A stretch of DNA of 64,000 nt, from NCBI RefSeq assembly GCF_014905555.1, contig NZ_BNGS01000002.1, forward strand, positions 620,001 to 684,000, written 5' to 3'. Position 1 is the stretch's first letter, and each line of letters opens with the position of its first letter. This document shows, piece after piece, positions 1 to 7,913 of the stretch. The notes under the pieces were generated by a model. The model had not been told where the DNA came from, made no database searches, and was given only the letters and a program-made list of their open reading frames with translations. This DNA comes from Streptomyces sp. Y2F8-2 (GTDB lineage: Bacteria; Actinomycetota; Actinomycetes; Streptomycetales; Streptomycetaceae). The position numbers and the translations under genes were made by a program.

Positions 1-126
1 AAGGTCACCGCGGAGGAGCTGCCGGACTACATCGAGCGGGTCCTCACGCGCTACCAGGCGGAGCGCGAGGACGGCGAGCGGTTCGCGACCTGGGCCGCCC
101 GCGCTTCCGAGGAGGCGTTGTCGTGA
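1..126 (+). CDS. Nitrite/sulfite reductase, C-terminal end (partial)
   Basis: The open frame enters from the left edge and stops at TGA 124-126. The visible 41 residues (KVTAEELPDYIERVLTRYQ... ending ASEEALS) match what I recall as the C-terminus of actinobacterial ferredoxin-type sulfite reductases, which reduce sulfite to sulfide with siroheme and a 4Fe-4S cluster. The catalytic part lies outside the window, so the call rests on this tail and on the adjacent cysH-C-D-N genes. The CDS end lies in an 18 bp sequence that recurs 149 bp downstream at the start of the next gene, suggesting that the two genes originally overlapped. Confidence 0.7.
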   Translation, partial: KVTAEELPDYIERVLTRYQAEREDGERFATWAARASEEALS

Positions 127-277
127 GCCGGGCGAGTGAGCCGCAGGGGCGCGTCGGTGTCGAGAGGACGACCACGCGGAGGCCCGAAGGGCTGAGCATG
201 GTCGTCCTCTCGACACCGACTCACAGCGCCCCGGAGGCGAACCGAGCCGCAAAAGAAGGGGAGGCGTTGTCGTGAGC
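111..277. repeat. 18 bp direct repeat (111-128 and 260-277) flanking a hairpin element
   Basis: The same 18 bases (GGAGGCGTTGTCGTGAGC) occur at 111-128, over the end of the sulfite reductase gene, and at 260-277, over the start of the zinc ribbon gene. The first copy carries the upstream stop; the second carries the downstream GTG start. Collapsing the two copies recreates a GTGA stop/start overlap, so the 149 bp between equivalent positions looks like an insertion that duplicated the junction. Confidence 0.75.
136..255. repeat. Hairpin repeat element, copy 1
   Basis: A palindromic element of about 120 bp. The inner arms 153-174 and 199-220 are a perfect 22 bp inverted repeat, and the outer arms 146-152 and 226-232 (GGGGCGC/GCGCCCC) extend it, with a loop around 175-198. 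It is homologous along its whole length to the element at 416-541, and stem differences between the two copies are mostly compensatory. It separates the sulfite reductase gene from the zinc ribbon gene. It could act as an RNA processing site or partial terminator, or be a non-autonomous mobile repeat; the sequence does not decide. Confidence 0.8.
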
Positions 278-583
278 GAGCGTGCCGCGCCCTTCTACTG
301 CCCCTACTGCGGCGATGAGGACCTGCGTCCGAGCGAAGCGGGCCACGGCGCGTGGGAATGCGCGGCGTGCAATCGAGCCTTCCAGTTGAAGTTCCTCGGG
401 CTGCTCGCCCAGGGCGTGAGCCGAAGGAGCGCGTCGGTATCGAGCGGCCGAGCGCGCGGAGGCCCCGACGAAGGAGGGGCTGAGCACGGTCGGCCGCTCG
501 ACACCGACTTTGGCGCTCCGGAGGCGAACGCCCCGCAAAAGGGCAGCCTTCAGCGAGCCGACAGCGGAGGGGACGAGATATGA
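272..583 (+). CDS. Small zinc ribbon protein interrupted by an in-frame hairpin repeat
   Basis: The GTG start lies in the second copy of the 18 bp repeat. The first 48 residues form a compact zinc ribbon with CPYC at 10-13 and CAAC at 30-33, typical of a small uncharacterised protein that I recall, at roughly 55-60 residues, between sir and cysH in Streptomyces. Here the product is 103 residues. Codons 49 to about 90 are encoded by hairpin element copy 2, read in frame, after which the frame returns to a short tail (LQRADSGGDEI). The stop overlaps the cysH start (ATGA), implying translational coupling. Function is unknown; a redox or metal role in sulfur assimilation is inference from context. 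Confidence 0.7.
   Translation: MSERAAPFYCPYCGDEDLRPSEAGHGAWECAACNRAFQLKFLGLLAQGVSRRSASVSSGRARGGPDEGGAEHGRPLDTDFGAPEANAPQKGSLQRADSGGDEI
416..541. repeat. Hairpin repeat element, copy 2, inside a coding sequence
   Basis: Homologous to 136-255. The inner arms are 433-454 and 487-508 (22 bp, two mismatches) and the outer arms are 426-432 (GGAGCGC) and 513-519 (GCGCTCC). Relative to copy 1, the base pairs in the outer stem and at two positions of the inner stem have changed on both sides. It lies in frame in the zinc ribbon gene. GGGC occurs immediately before it (412-415) and at its right end (541-544), a possible short target duplication. Confidence 0.8.
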
Positions 584-1290
584 GCACGACTCAGACGGAA
601 CGGACGGCCGAGGAGCTGAAGGCGCTCGCCGAGCAGGCCGGCCGCGACCTGGAGGACGCCTCCGCACTGGAGATCCTCCAGTGGGCGGCCGACACCTTCG
701 GCAAGCGCTTCTGCGTGACCTCGTCCATGGAGGACGCGGTGGTCGCCCACCTCGCCTCCCGCGCGATGCCCGGCGTCGACGTGGTGTTCCTCGACACCGG
801 CTACCACTTCCCGGAGACCATCGGCACCCGCGACGCGGTGGACGCCGTGATGGACGTCAACGTCATCACGCTCACCCCGCGCCAGACGGTCGCCGAGCAG
901 GACGCCGAGTACGGCCCGAAGCTGCACGACCGCGACCCCGACCTGTGCTGCAAGCTGCGCAAGGTCCAGCCGCTGGAAGAGGGCCTCAAGGGCTACGACG
1001 CCTGGGCGACCGGCCTGCGCCGCGACGAGTCCCCCACCCGCGCGAACACCCCGGTCGTCGGCTGGGACGAGAAGCGGCGGAAGGTCAAGATCTCGCCGAT
1101 CGCCCGCTGGACGCAGGACGACGTGGACGCCTACGTCGCCGAGCACGGCGTGCTGACCAACCCCCTGCTGATGGACGGCTACGCCTCCGTCGGCTGCGCG
1201 CCCTGCACCCGCCGGGTCCTTCAGGGCGAGGACGCACGCGCCGGCCGCTGGGCGGGCCGCGCCAAGACCGAATGCGGGCTGCACGGCTGA
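580..1290 (+). CDS. cysH: Adenylylsulfate (APS/PAPS) reductase
   Basis: A 236-residue cytoplasmic enzyme reducing activated sulfate to sulfite with thioredoxin. The Cys pairs CC (123-124) and CAPC (206-209) are the 4Fe-4S ligand pattern of assimilatory APS reductases, and the C-terminal ECGLH (231-235) carries the catalytic Cys. CKLRKVQPL is the family signature. The iron-sulfur cysteines favour APS over PAPS as substrate, although an APS kinase gene follows. The ATG overlaps the upstream stop (ATGA). Confidence 0.95.
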   Translation: MSTTQTERTAEELKALAEQAGRDLEDASALEILQWAADTFGKRFCVTSSMEDAVVAHLASRAMPGVDVVFLDTGYHFPETIGTRDAVDAVMDVNVITLTPRQTVAEQDAEYGPKLHDRDPDLCCKLRKVQPLEEGLKGYDAWATGLRRDESPTRANTPVVGWDEKRRKVKISPIARWTQDDVDAYVAEHGVLTNPLLMDGYASVGCAPCTRRVLQGEDARAGRWAGRAKTECGLHG

Positions 1291-1316
1291 CCATGACAGA
1301 GATTCAGGAGACACAC

Positions 1317-1853
1317 GTGACGAGCGGAGCCACCGTCTGGCTCACGGGTCTGCCGAGCGCGGGCAAGACCACCATCGCCCACGAGCTGGCGGGCCGGCTG
1401 CGCGAGGAGGGCCACCGGGTCGAGGTGCTCGACGGCGACGAGATCCGCGAGTTCCTCTCCGCGGGCCTCGGCTTCAGCCGGGAGGACCGGCACACCAACG
1501 TGCAGCGCATCGGCTTCGTCGCCGAACTGCTGGCCAGCAACGGCGTCAAGGCCCTCGTCCCGGTCATCGCGCCGTACGCGGACAGCCGGGAGGCGGTGCG
1601 CAAGCGCCACCAGCAGAACGGCACGGCGTACCTCGAGGTGCACGTGGCCACCCCGGTCGATGTGTGCTCGGTGCGCGATGTGAAGGGCCTGTACGCCAAG
1701 CAGGCCGCCGGCGAGCTGAAGGGCCTGACGGGCGTCGACGACCCGTACGAGGAGCCGGAGTCGCCGGATCTGCGGATCGAGTCGCAGCACCAGACCGTGC
1801 AGGAGTCCGCGGCGTCCGTGTACGCGCTGCTCAGCGAAAGGGGACTGGCATGA
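1317..1853 (+). CDS. cysC: Adenylylsulfate kinase
   Basis: A 178-residue kinase phosphorylating APS to PAPS. The P-loop GLPSAGKT begins at residue 11, and DGDEIRE plus the FSREDRHTN segment are typical of the family. GTG 1317 is chosen because CAGGAG lies 6-7 nt upstream; an in-frame ATG at 1293, 2 nt after the cysH stop, has no good ribosome site. The stop overlaps the cysD start (ATGA). With both APS reductase and APS kinase present, PAPS may serve sulfotransferases as well as reduction (inference). Confidence 0.93.
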   Translation: MTSGATVWLTGLPSAGKTTIAHELAGRLREEGHRVEVLDGDEIREFLSAGLGFSREDRHTNVQRIGFVAELLASNGVKALVPVIAPYADSREAVRKRHQQNGTAYLEVHVATPVDVCSVRDVKGLYAKQAAGELKGLTGVDDPYEEPESPDLRIESQHQTVQESAASVYALLSERGLA

Positions 1854-2788
1854 CGACCGTCGCCGGTATCCAGGGGGGCACGGACAGCAGCCCGTACGCC
1901 CTCTCCCACCTGGACGCCCTCGAGTCCGAGGCGGTGCACATCTTCCGCGAGGTGGCGGGCGAGTTCGAGAACCCGGTGATCCTCTTCTCCGGCGGCAAGG
2001 ACTCCATCGTCATGCTGCACCTGGCGCTGAAGGCGTTCGCGCCCGCGCCGGTGCCGTTCGCGCTGCTGCACGTGGACACCGGGCACAACTTCCCCGAGGT
2101 CATCGAGTACCGCGACCGCACGGTGGCGAAGCACAACCTGCGGCTGCACGTCGCCTCCGTGCAGGAGTACATCGACCGCGGTGTGCTCAAGGAGCGCCCG
2201 GACGGCACCCGCAACCCGTTGCAGACGCTGCCGCTGACGGAGAAGATCCAGTCCGAGCGGTTCGACGCCGTCTTCGGCGGCGGGCGGCGCGACGAGGAGA
2301 AGGCGCGCGCCAAGGAGCGGGTGTTCTCGCTGCGGGACGAGTTCTCGCAGTGGGACCCGCGCCGTCAGCGCCCCGAGCTGTGGCAGCTGTACAACGGGCG
2401 GCACGCGCCCGGTGAGCACGTGCGTGTGTTCCCGCTGTCGAACTGGACCGAGCTGGACGTGTGGCAGTACATCGCCCGGGAGGGCATCGAGCTGCCCGAG
2501 ATCTACTTCGCCCACGAGCGCGAGGTGTTCCAGCGGGGCGGCATGTGGCTGACCGCCGGTGAGTGGGGCGGCCCCAAGGACGGCGAGACGGTCGAGAAGC
2601 GCCTCGTGCGCTACCGCACCGTCGGCGACATGTCCTGCACCGGTGCCGTCGACTCCGACGCGGTGACCCTGGAGCAGGTCATCACCGAGATCGCCGCCTC
2701 CCGGCTGACCGAGCGGGGCGCGACCCGGGCCGACGACAAGCTCTCGGAGGCCGCCATGGAGGACCGCAAGCGCGAGGGGTACTTCTAG
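1850..2788 (+). CDS. cysD: Sulfate adenylyltransferase small subunit
   Basis: A 312-residue member of the PP-loop ATP pyrophosphatase family, with FSGGKDS at about 46-52. With CysN it forms ATP sulfurylase, converting sulfate and ATP to APS in the cytoplasm. The length is normal for CysD. The start overlaps the cysC stop, and cysN begins 2 nt after its stop, so the two subunits are likely made in balance from one transcript. Confidence 0.95.
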   Translation: MTTVAGIQGGTDSSPYALSHLDALESEAVHIFREVAGEFENPVILFSGGKDSIVMLHLALKAFAPAPVPFALLHVDTGHNFPEVIEYRDRTVAKHNLRLHVASVQEYIDRGVLKERPDGTRNPLQTLPLTEKIQSERFDAVFGGGRRDEEKARAKERVFSLRDEFSQWDPRRQRPELWQLYNGRHAPGEHVRVFPLSNWTELDVWQYIAREGIELPEIYFAHEREVFQRGGMWLTAGEWGGPKDGETVEKRLVRYRTVGDMSCTGAVDSDAVTLEQVITEIAASRLTERGATRADDKLSEAAMEDRKREGYF

Positions 2789-2790
2789 CC

Positions 2791-4119
2791 ATGACCACCA
2801 CCACGGAACTCTCCGCCACCACGCTCCTGCGGTTCGCCACCGCCGGTTCGGTCGACGACGGCAAGTCCACCCTCGTCGGACGGCTGCTGCACGACTCGAA
2901 GTCGGTCCTCGCGGACCAACTGGAGGCCGTGGAGCGGGCTTCGGCCAGCCGCGGCCAGGAGGGCCCGGACCTGGCGCTGCTGACGGACGGTCTGCGCGCC
3001 GAGCGCGAGCAGGGCATCACCATCGACGTGGCGTACCGCTACTTCGCCACGCCCCGCCGCCGGTTCATCCTCGCCGACACCCCCGGCCATGTGCAGTACA
3101 CCCGCAACATGGTCACCGGCGCCTCCACGGCCGAGCTGACCGTCATCCTGGTCGACGCCCGCAACGGAGTCGTCGAGCAGACCCGCCGCCACGCCGCGAT
3201 CGCCGCCCTGCTGCGCGTCCCGCACGTGGTCCTCGCCGTCAACAAGATGGACCTGGTCGACTACCAGGAGTCCGTCTTCGCGAAGATCGCCGAGGAGTTC
3301 ACCGCGTACGCGACCGAGCTGGGCGTCCCGGAGGTCACCGCGATCCCGATCTCGGCGCTCGAGGGCGACAACGTGGTGGAGCCGTCCGCCCACATGGACT
3401 GGTACGGCGGCCCGACCGTCCTGGAGCACCTGGAGACCGTCCCGGTCAGCCACGACCTGGCGCACTGCCACGCGCGGCTGCCCGTGCAGTACGTGATCCG
3501 CCCGCAGACCACCGAGCACCCCGACTACCGCGGCTACGCCGGTCAGATCGCGGCCGGCTCCTTCCGGGTCGGCGACCAGGTCACCGTCCTGCCCTCCGGC
3601 CGTACGACGAAGGTCTCCGGCATCGACCTGCTGGGCGAGCCGGTCGACGTGGCCTGGACGCCGCAGTCGGTGACGCTGCTCCTCGAGGACGACATCGACA
3701 TCTCGCGCGGCGACCTGATCGTGCCCAGCAAGGACGCACCGCCGACCATCCAGGACATCGAGGCGACCGTCTGCCACGTCGCCGACCTGCCGCTGACGGT
3801 CGGCCACCGGGTGCTGCTCAAGCACGGCACCCGCACGGTCAAGGCGATCGTCAAGGACATCCCGTCCCGGCTCACGCTCGACGACCTGTCCCTGCACCCG
3901 CACCCGGGGCAGCTCGTCGCCAACGACATCGGCCGCGTGAAGATCCGTACCGCCGAGCCGTTGCCGGTGGACTCCTACGCGGACTCGCGCCGCACGGGTT
4001 CGTTCATCCTGATCGACCCGTCCGACGGCACCACGCTGACCGCGGGCATGGTCGGCGAGTCGTTCGCCGCGCCCGAGCCGGTCAAGGACGAGGCCGACGA
4101 CGACGGGTGGGACTTCTGA
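2791..4119 (+). CDS. cysN: Sulfate adenylyltransferase large subunit (GTPase)
   Basis: A 442-residue EF-Tu-like GTPase that drives CysD. G1 is GSVDDGKST (19-27), G3 is DTPGH (about 90) and G4 is NKMD (about 152), followed by two beta-barrel domains. There is no C-terminal APS kinase domain, consistent with the separate cysC gene and unlike the CysNC fusion of some bacteria. The translation ends DEADDDGWDF. Confidence 0.95.
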   Translation: MTTTTELSATTLLRFATAGSVDDGKSTLVGRLLHDSKSVLADQLEAVERASASRGQEGPDLALLTDGLRAEREQGITIDVAYRYFATPRRRFILADTPGHVQYTRNMVTGASTAELTVILVDARNGVVEQTRRHAAIAALLRVPHVVLAVNKMDLVDYQESVFAKIAEEFTAYATELGVPEVTAIPISALEGDNVVEPSAHMDWYGGPTVLEHLETVPVSHDLAHCHARLPVQYVIRPQTTEHPDYRGYAGQIAAGSFRVGDQVTVLPSGRTTKVSGIDLLGEPVDVAWTPQSVTLLLEDDIDISRGDLIVPSKDAPPTIQDIEATVCHVADLPLTVGHRVLLKHGTRTVKAIVKDIPSRLTLDDLSLHPHPGQLVANDIGRVKIRTAEPLPVDSYADSRRTGSFILIDPSDGTTLTAGMVGESFAAPEPVKDEADDDGWDF

Positions 4120-4121
4120 TC

Positions 4122-4226
4122 ATGACCACCACCTGCTTCTACTCGACGTTCGCCAAGGAGGGCGGCCGTGTCGGCAGCGGCGCCCTCGGCAGCGGGCAGG
4201 GCGGAGTGGCGCGATGTGCGCGATGA
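4122..4226 (+). CDS. Possible 34-residue ORF after cysN
   Basis: An ATG two bases after the cysN stop opens a 34-codon frame (MTTTCFYSTFAKEGGR...) with strongly G/C-biased third positions. It overlaps, in another frame, an alternative GTG start (4168) of the downstream lipoprotein that has a very good ribosome site (AAGGAGG 4155-4161). It may be a leader peptide, a real small protein, or chance. No function is recognised. Confidence 0.25.
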   Translation: MTTTCFYSTFAKEGGRVGSGALGSGQGGVARCAR

Positions 4227-4353
4227 CGTACGCGCACTGCCTGCGCGCCCCGTCCCCCCACCCGACGTCCCGGAAGCGACGAAGACCCTTGCCGACCTCC
4301 CGGCCACGACCCGAAAGAACGTGACCGCCGGGCCAACGAGAGGAACACCTCCC

Positions 4354-5466
4354 GTGCCTGCCAACCGCTCGACACTCCTCCGCCGCGGCATAGCCGTGGT
4401 CGCCGCTCTTCCGCTCCTCACGCTCGCCGCCTGCGGTTACGGCTCCAAGTCGACCAGCACCCCCTCGGACCAGAAGGTCGCCGCCGGCGCCCAGAAGATC
4501 GACGGCCTCGACTCCGTCAAGATCGGCTACTTCGGCAACCTCACCCACGGCACCGCGCTCGTGGGCGTCCAGAAGGGCTTCTTCCAGAAGGCGCTCGGCG
4601 CCACCCAGGCCAAGTACCAGATCTTCAACGCGGGCCCCTCCGAGATCGAGGCGCTGAACTCCGGTTCCATCGACATCGGCTGGATCGGCCCCTCCCCTGC
4701 GATCAACGGCTACACCAAGTCCGACGGCAAGAGCCTGCGCATCATCGGCGGTTCGGCGTCCGGCGGCGTGAAGCTCGTGGTCGACCCGAAGAAGATCAAG
4801 TCCCTGGCGGACGTCAAGGGCAAGAAGATCGCCACCCCGCAGCTCGGCAACACGCAGGACGTGGCGTTCCTCAACTGGATCGCGGAGCAGGGCTGGAAGG
4901 TCGACGCGCAGAGCGGCAAGGGCGATGTGTCGGTGGTCCGCACCGACAACAAGGTCACCCCGGACGCCTTCAAGTCCGGCTCCGTCGACGGCGCCTGGGT
5001 GCCGGAGCCGACCGCGTCCAAGCTGGTCGCCGAGGGCGGCAAGGTGCTGCTTGACGAGTCCTCGCTGTGGCCGGACAAGAAGTTCGTGATCACGAACATC
5101 ATCGTGTCGCAGAAGTTCCTCAAGGAGCACCCGAAGGCCGTCGAGGCCGTGCTGAAGGCGTCCGTCGAGACCAACAAGTGGATCAAGGCCAACCCGGACG
5201 CGGCGAAGGCGGCGGCGAACCAGCAGCTGGCGGTCGACTCGGGCAAGGCGCTCCCGGCGAAGGTCCTCGACCCGGCGTGGAAGTCCATCCAGTTCACCGA
5301 CGACCCGCTGGCCGCGACCCTGAACACCGAGGCGCAGCACGCGGTCAAGGCGGGTCTGCTGAAGAACCCGAAGCTGGACGGCATCTACGACCTCACCCTG
5401 CTGAACAAGGTCCTCAAGGCCGAGGGTGAGCCGACCGTCAGCGACGCCGGTCTCGGCGTCAAGTAA
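4354..5466 (+). CDS. Sulfonate/sulfate-type ABC transporter substrate-binding lipoprotein
   Basis: A 370-residue lipoprotein from GTG 4354 (AGGA at 4341-4344). The signal peptide ends in lipobox LAAC with lipidated Cys27, followed by a periplasmic-binding fold of the SsuA/TauA/NrtA class (DSVKIGYFGNLTHG, NAGPSEIEALNSGSIDIGWIG). It should capture a sulfur source at the membrane for the ATPase and permease that follow. In the sulfate operon the ligand may be sulfonate, taurine or sulfate; sequence alone does not decide. GTG 4168 is an in-frame alternative with a stronger ribosome site, but it would put about 62 residues before the signal peptide. Confidence 0.85.
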   Translation: MPANRSTLLRRGIAVVAALPLLTLAACGYGSKSTSTPSDQKVAAGAQKIDGLDSVKIGYFGNLTHGTALVGVQKGFFQKALGATQAKYQIFNAGPSEIEALNSGSIDIGWIGPSPAINGYTKSDGKSLRIIGGSASGGVKLVVDPKKIKSLADVKGKKIATPQLGNTQDVAFLNWIAEQGWKVDAQSGKGDVSVVRTDNKVTPDAFKSGSVDGAWVPEPTASKLVAEGGKVLLDESSLWPDKKFVITNIIVSQKFLKEHPKAVEAVLKASVETNKWIKANPDAAKAAANQQLAVDSGKALPAKVLDPAWKSIQFTDDPLAATLNTEAQHAVKAGLLKNPKLDGIYDLTLLNKVLKAEGEPTVSDAGLGVK

Positions 5467-5502
5467 AGCCTGCAGCCGATGAGTTCCCAGGAGGTGACGA
5501 CC

Positions 5503-6282
5503 ATGGCCACGACCCTCGCCGCGGCCGCCGAGTCCGTCGACCAGGCGGCACGCCTTGAGCACGTCTCGAAGTCCTTCCCGGTGCCGGGCGGGCAGCAGCT
5601 CGTGCTGGACGACATCAGCCTCGATGTCGCGCCGGGCGAGTTCGTCACCCTCCTGGGGGCCTCGGGCTGCGGCAAGTCGACGCTGCTGAACCTGGTGGCG
5701 GGCCTGGACAAGCCGACCGGCGGTTCCATCACGACGGACGGCCGCCCGGCCCTGATGTTCCAGGAGCACGCGCTGTTCCCGTGGCTGACCGCGGGCAAGA
5801 ACATCGAACTCGCCCTGAAGCTCCGGGGCGTTGCGAAGGGCGACCGGCGCGGGCGCGCCGAGGAGCTGCTGGAACTCGTCCGGCTGAAGGGCTCGTACGG
5901 CAAGCGGGTGCACGAGCTGTCCGGCGGTATGCGTCAGCGGGTCGCCATGGCCCGCGCGCTGGCGCAGGACAGCCGGCTGCTGCTGATGGACGAGCCGTTC
6001 GCCGCGCTGGACGCCATCACCAGGGACCTGCTGCACGACGAGCTGACCCGTATCTGGCAGGAGACGGGTGTGTCGGTCCTGTTCGTCACGCACAACGTCC
6101 GCGAGGCGGTGCGGCTCGCGCAGCGCGTGGTGCTGCTGTCCTCCCGCCCGGGGCGCGTGGCCCGCGAGTGGACGGTCGGCATTCCGCAGCCTCGCCGTAT
6201 CGAGGACGCGCCCGTCGCCGAGCTGTCCCTCGAGATCACCGAAGTACTGCGTGGGGAGATCCGCCGCCATGGCCAGCACTGA
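5503..6282 (+). CDS. Sulfonate/sulfate-type ABC transporter ATP-binding protein
   Basis: 259 residues from ATG 5503, with AGGAGGT at 5489-5495. An in-frame ATG at 5479 lacks such a site. Walker A is GASGCGKST (52-60); LSGGMRQR is the signature motif, and LLLMDEPFAALD gives Walker B and the D-loop. It belongs to the SsuB/TauB/NrtD class and powers uptake with the neighbouring binding protein and permease. The end overlaps the permease start by 14 nt. Confidence 0.92.
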   Translation: MATTLAAAAESVDQAARLEHVSKSFPVPGGQQLVLDDISLDVAPGEFVTLLGASGCGKSTLLNLVAGLDKPTGGSITTDGRPALMFQEHALFPWLTAGKNIELALKLRGVAKGDRRGRAEELLELVRLKGSYGKRVHELSGGMRQRVAMARALAQDSRLLLMDEPFAALDAITRDLLHDELTRIWQETGVSVLFVTHNVREAVRLAQRVVLLSSRPGRVAREWTVGIPQPRRIEDAPVAELSLEITEVLRGEIRRHGQH

Positions 6283-7159
6283 GACCAAGACGACGGCAGG
6301 CGCCGAACTGGGCGGTGTGGAGGCCGGTCTCGACGCGCTGGAGACCACGGTCACCGGCCGTACGCCCTTCCGGCAGACCTTCGTCAACAAGATCCTCCCG
6401 CCGCTCGTGGGCATCGCGCTGGTCCTGGTGGTGTGGCAGGCGCTGATCTCCTTCAAGGTCGTCGACGACCCGACCAAGCTGCCCTCCCCCGGAGCCGTGG
6501 CGGGCGAGTTCAAGGACGCCTGGCTGCAGGGCACGCTGCTCGGCTACATCTGGACGAGCGTCTCGCGCGGTCTGCTGGGCTTCCTGTTCGCGCTGGCGAT
6601 CGGCACCCCGCTGGGCCTGCTGGTGGCGCGGGTGAAGTTCGTGCGCGCGGCCATCGGACCGGTCCTGTCCGGTCTGCAGTCGCTGCCGTCGGTGGCGTGG
6701 GTGCCGCCGGCGGTGATCTGGCTGGGCCTGAACAACTCGATGATGTACGCGGTGATCCTGCTCGGCGCGGTCCCGTCCATCGCCAACGGCCTGGTCTCCG
6801 GCATCGACCAGGTGCCGCCGCTGTTCCTGCGCGCGGGCCGCACGATGGGCGCGACCGGTCTGAGGGGCGCCTGGCACATCGTGCTGCCGGCCGCGCTGCC
6901 GGGCTACCTGGCGGGGCTGAAGCAGGGCTGGGCGTTCTCCTGGCGCTCGCTGATGGCGGCGGAGATCATCGCCTCGTCGCCCGACCTCGGCATCGGCCTG
7001 GGCGCGCTGCTGGAGAACGGCCGCAACGCGAGTTCCATGTCCATGGTGTTCGAGGCCATCATCCTGATCCTGTTCGTCGGCATCGCCATCGACCTGCTGA
7101 TCTTCAGCCCGCTGGAGCGGTGGGTGCTGCGCAGCCGCGGTCTGCTGGTGAAGGGCTGA
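6269..7159 (+). CDS. Sulfonate/sulfate-type ABC transporter permease
   Basis: A 296-residue membrane protein with about six hydrophobic segments and a BPD-type permease EAA loop (LFLRAGRTMGATG...). Family SsuC/TauC/NrtB. It completes the importer with the two genes upstream. The start lies inside the ATPase gene. Confidence 0.92.
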   Translation: MASTETKTTAGAELGGVEAGLDALETTVTGRTPFRQTFVNKILPPLVGIALVLVVWQALISFKVVDDPTKLPSPGAVAGEFKDAWLQGTLLGYIWTSVSRGLLGFLFALAIGTPLGLLVARVKFVRAAIGPVLSGLQSLPSVAWVPPAVIWLGLNNSMMYAVILLGAVPSIANGLVSGIDQVPPLFLRAGRTMGATGLRGAWHIVLPAALPGYLAGLKQGWAFSWRSLMAAEIIASSPDLGIGLGALLENGRNASSMSMVFEAIILILFVGIAIDLLIFSPLERWVLRSRGLLVKG

Positions 7160-7167
7160 GCCGCCGC

Positions 7168-7905
7168 ATGCACAACCCGGTCCTCCTCGTGATCGCCCAC
7201 GGCAGCCGCGATGCGCGGCACGCCGCGACCGTGCACGCCCTCGTACGGCGGGTGCGGTCGCTCCGGCCCGGGCTGCGCGTGGAGACCGGCTTCCTGGACT
7301 TCAACGTCCCGTCCGTACACGGGGTGCTGGAATCCCTGGCGGCTCAGGACGTCCGGGACGTGGTGGCACTCCCCCTCCTGCTGACCCGAGCGTTCCACGC
7401 CAAGGCCGACATCCCGGCGGTCCTGCGGGAGGCGCCGCCACGGCTGAGGATCCGGCAGGCGGACGTCCTGGGACCGTCGCCGCTGCTGCTCGCCGCCCTG
7501 GAACGGCGTCTGTACGAGGCGGGCCTGACCCCCGCCGACAAGTCCTCGACCGGGGTCGTGCTGGCCTCGGCGGGGTCCACCGACCCGGAGGCGATCGCAG
7601 TGATCGCTGACATCGCGCGGGAGTGGCGGCACACCGGTTGGTGCGCCGTGCGGCCTGCGTTCGCCTCCGCATCCCTTCCGCGCACCGAGGACGCGGTGCG
7701 CGAACTGCGCGCGCTGGGCTGCGCCCGGGTGGCCGTGGCGCCGTACGTCCTGGCGCCCGGCTTCCTGCCGGACCGCATCGCGCGGGGCGCGGCCGGGGCG
7801 GACGTCCTGGCCGAGGTGCTGGGACCCGCGCCGGAGGTGGCACGGGTCGTACTCGACCGCTACGACGAGGCCCGGCTTCCGGCACTGACGGCGCTCGGGG
7901 CCTAG
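7168..7905 (+). CDS. Sirohydrochlorin chelatase-like (CbiX/SirB) protein
   Basis: 245 residues with the N-terminal LLVIAHGSRD motif (His11 is the metal-site His), a second half VVLASAGSTD..., and APYVLAPGFLPDRI. This is the duplicated CbiX fold. In a sulfite reductase operon it probably inserts iron into sirohydrochlorin to make siroheme, the cofactor of the first gene in the window; a cobaltochelatase role cannot be excluded. It begins 8 nt after the permease stop and closes the operon. Confidence 0.85.
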   Translation: MHNPVLLVIAHGSRDARHAATVHALVRRVRSLRPGLRVETGFLDFNVPSVHGVLESLAAQDVRDVVALPLLLTRAFHAKADIPAVLREAPPRLRIRQADVLGPSPLLLAALERRLYEAGLTPADKSSTGVVLASAGSTDPEAIAVIADIAREWRHTGWCAVRPAFASASLPRTEDAVRELRALGCARVAVAPYVLAPGFLPDRIARGAAGADVLAEVLGPAPEVARVVLDRYDEARLPALTALGA

Positions 7906-7913
7906 CTTTTCGG

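Noticed and set aside
51..667. Long minus-strand ORFs over the hairpin elements
   Set aside because: They arise because the palindromic repeats and the GC-rich zinc ribbon gene keep reverse frames open; no ribosome sites or domains.
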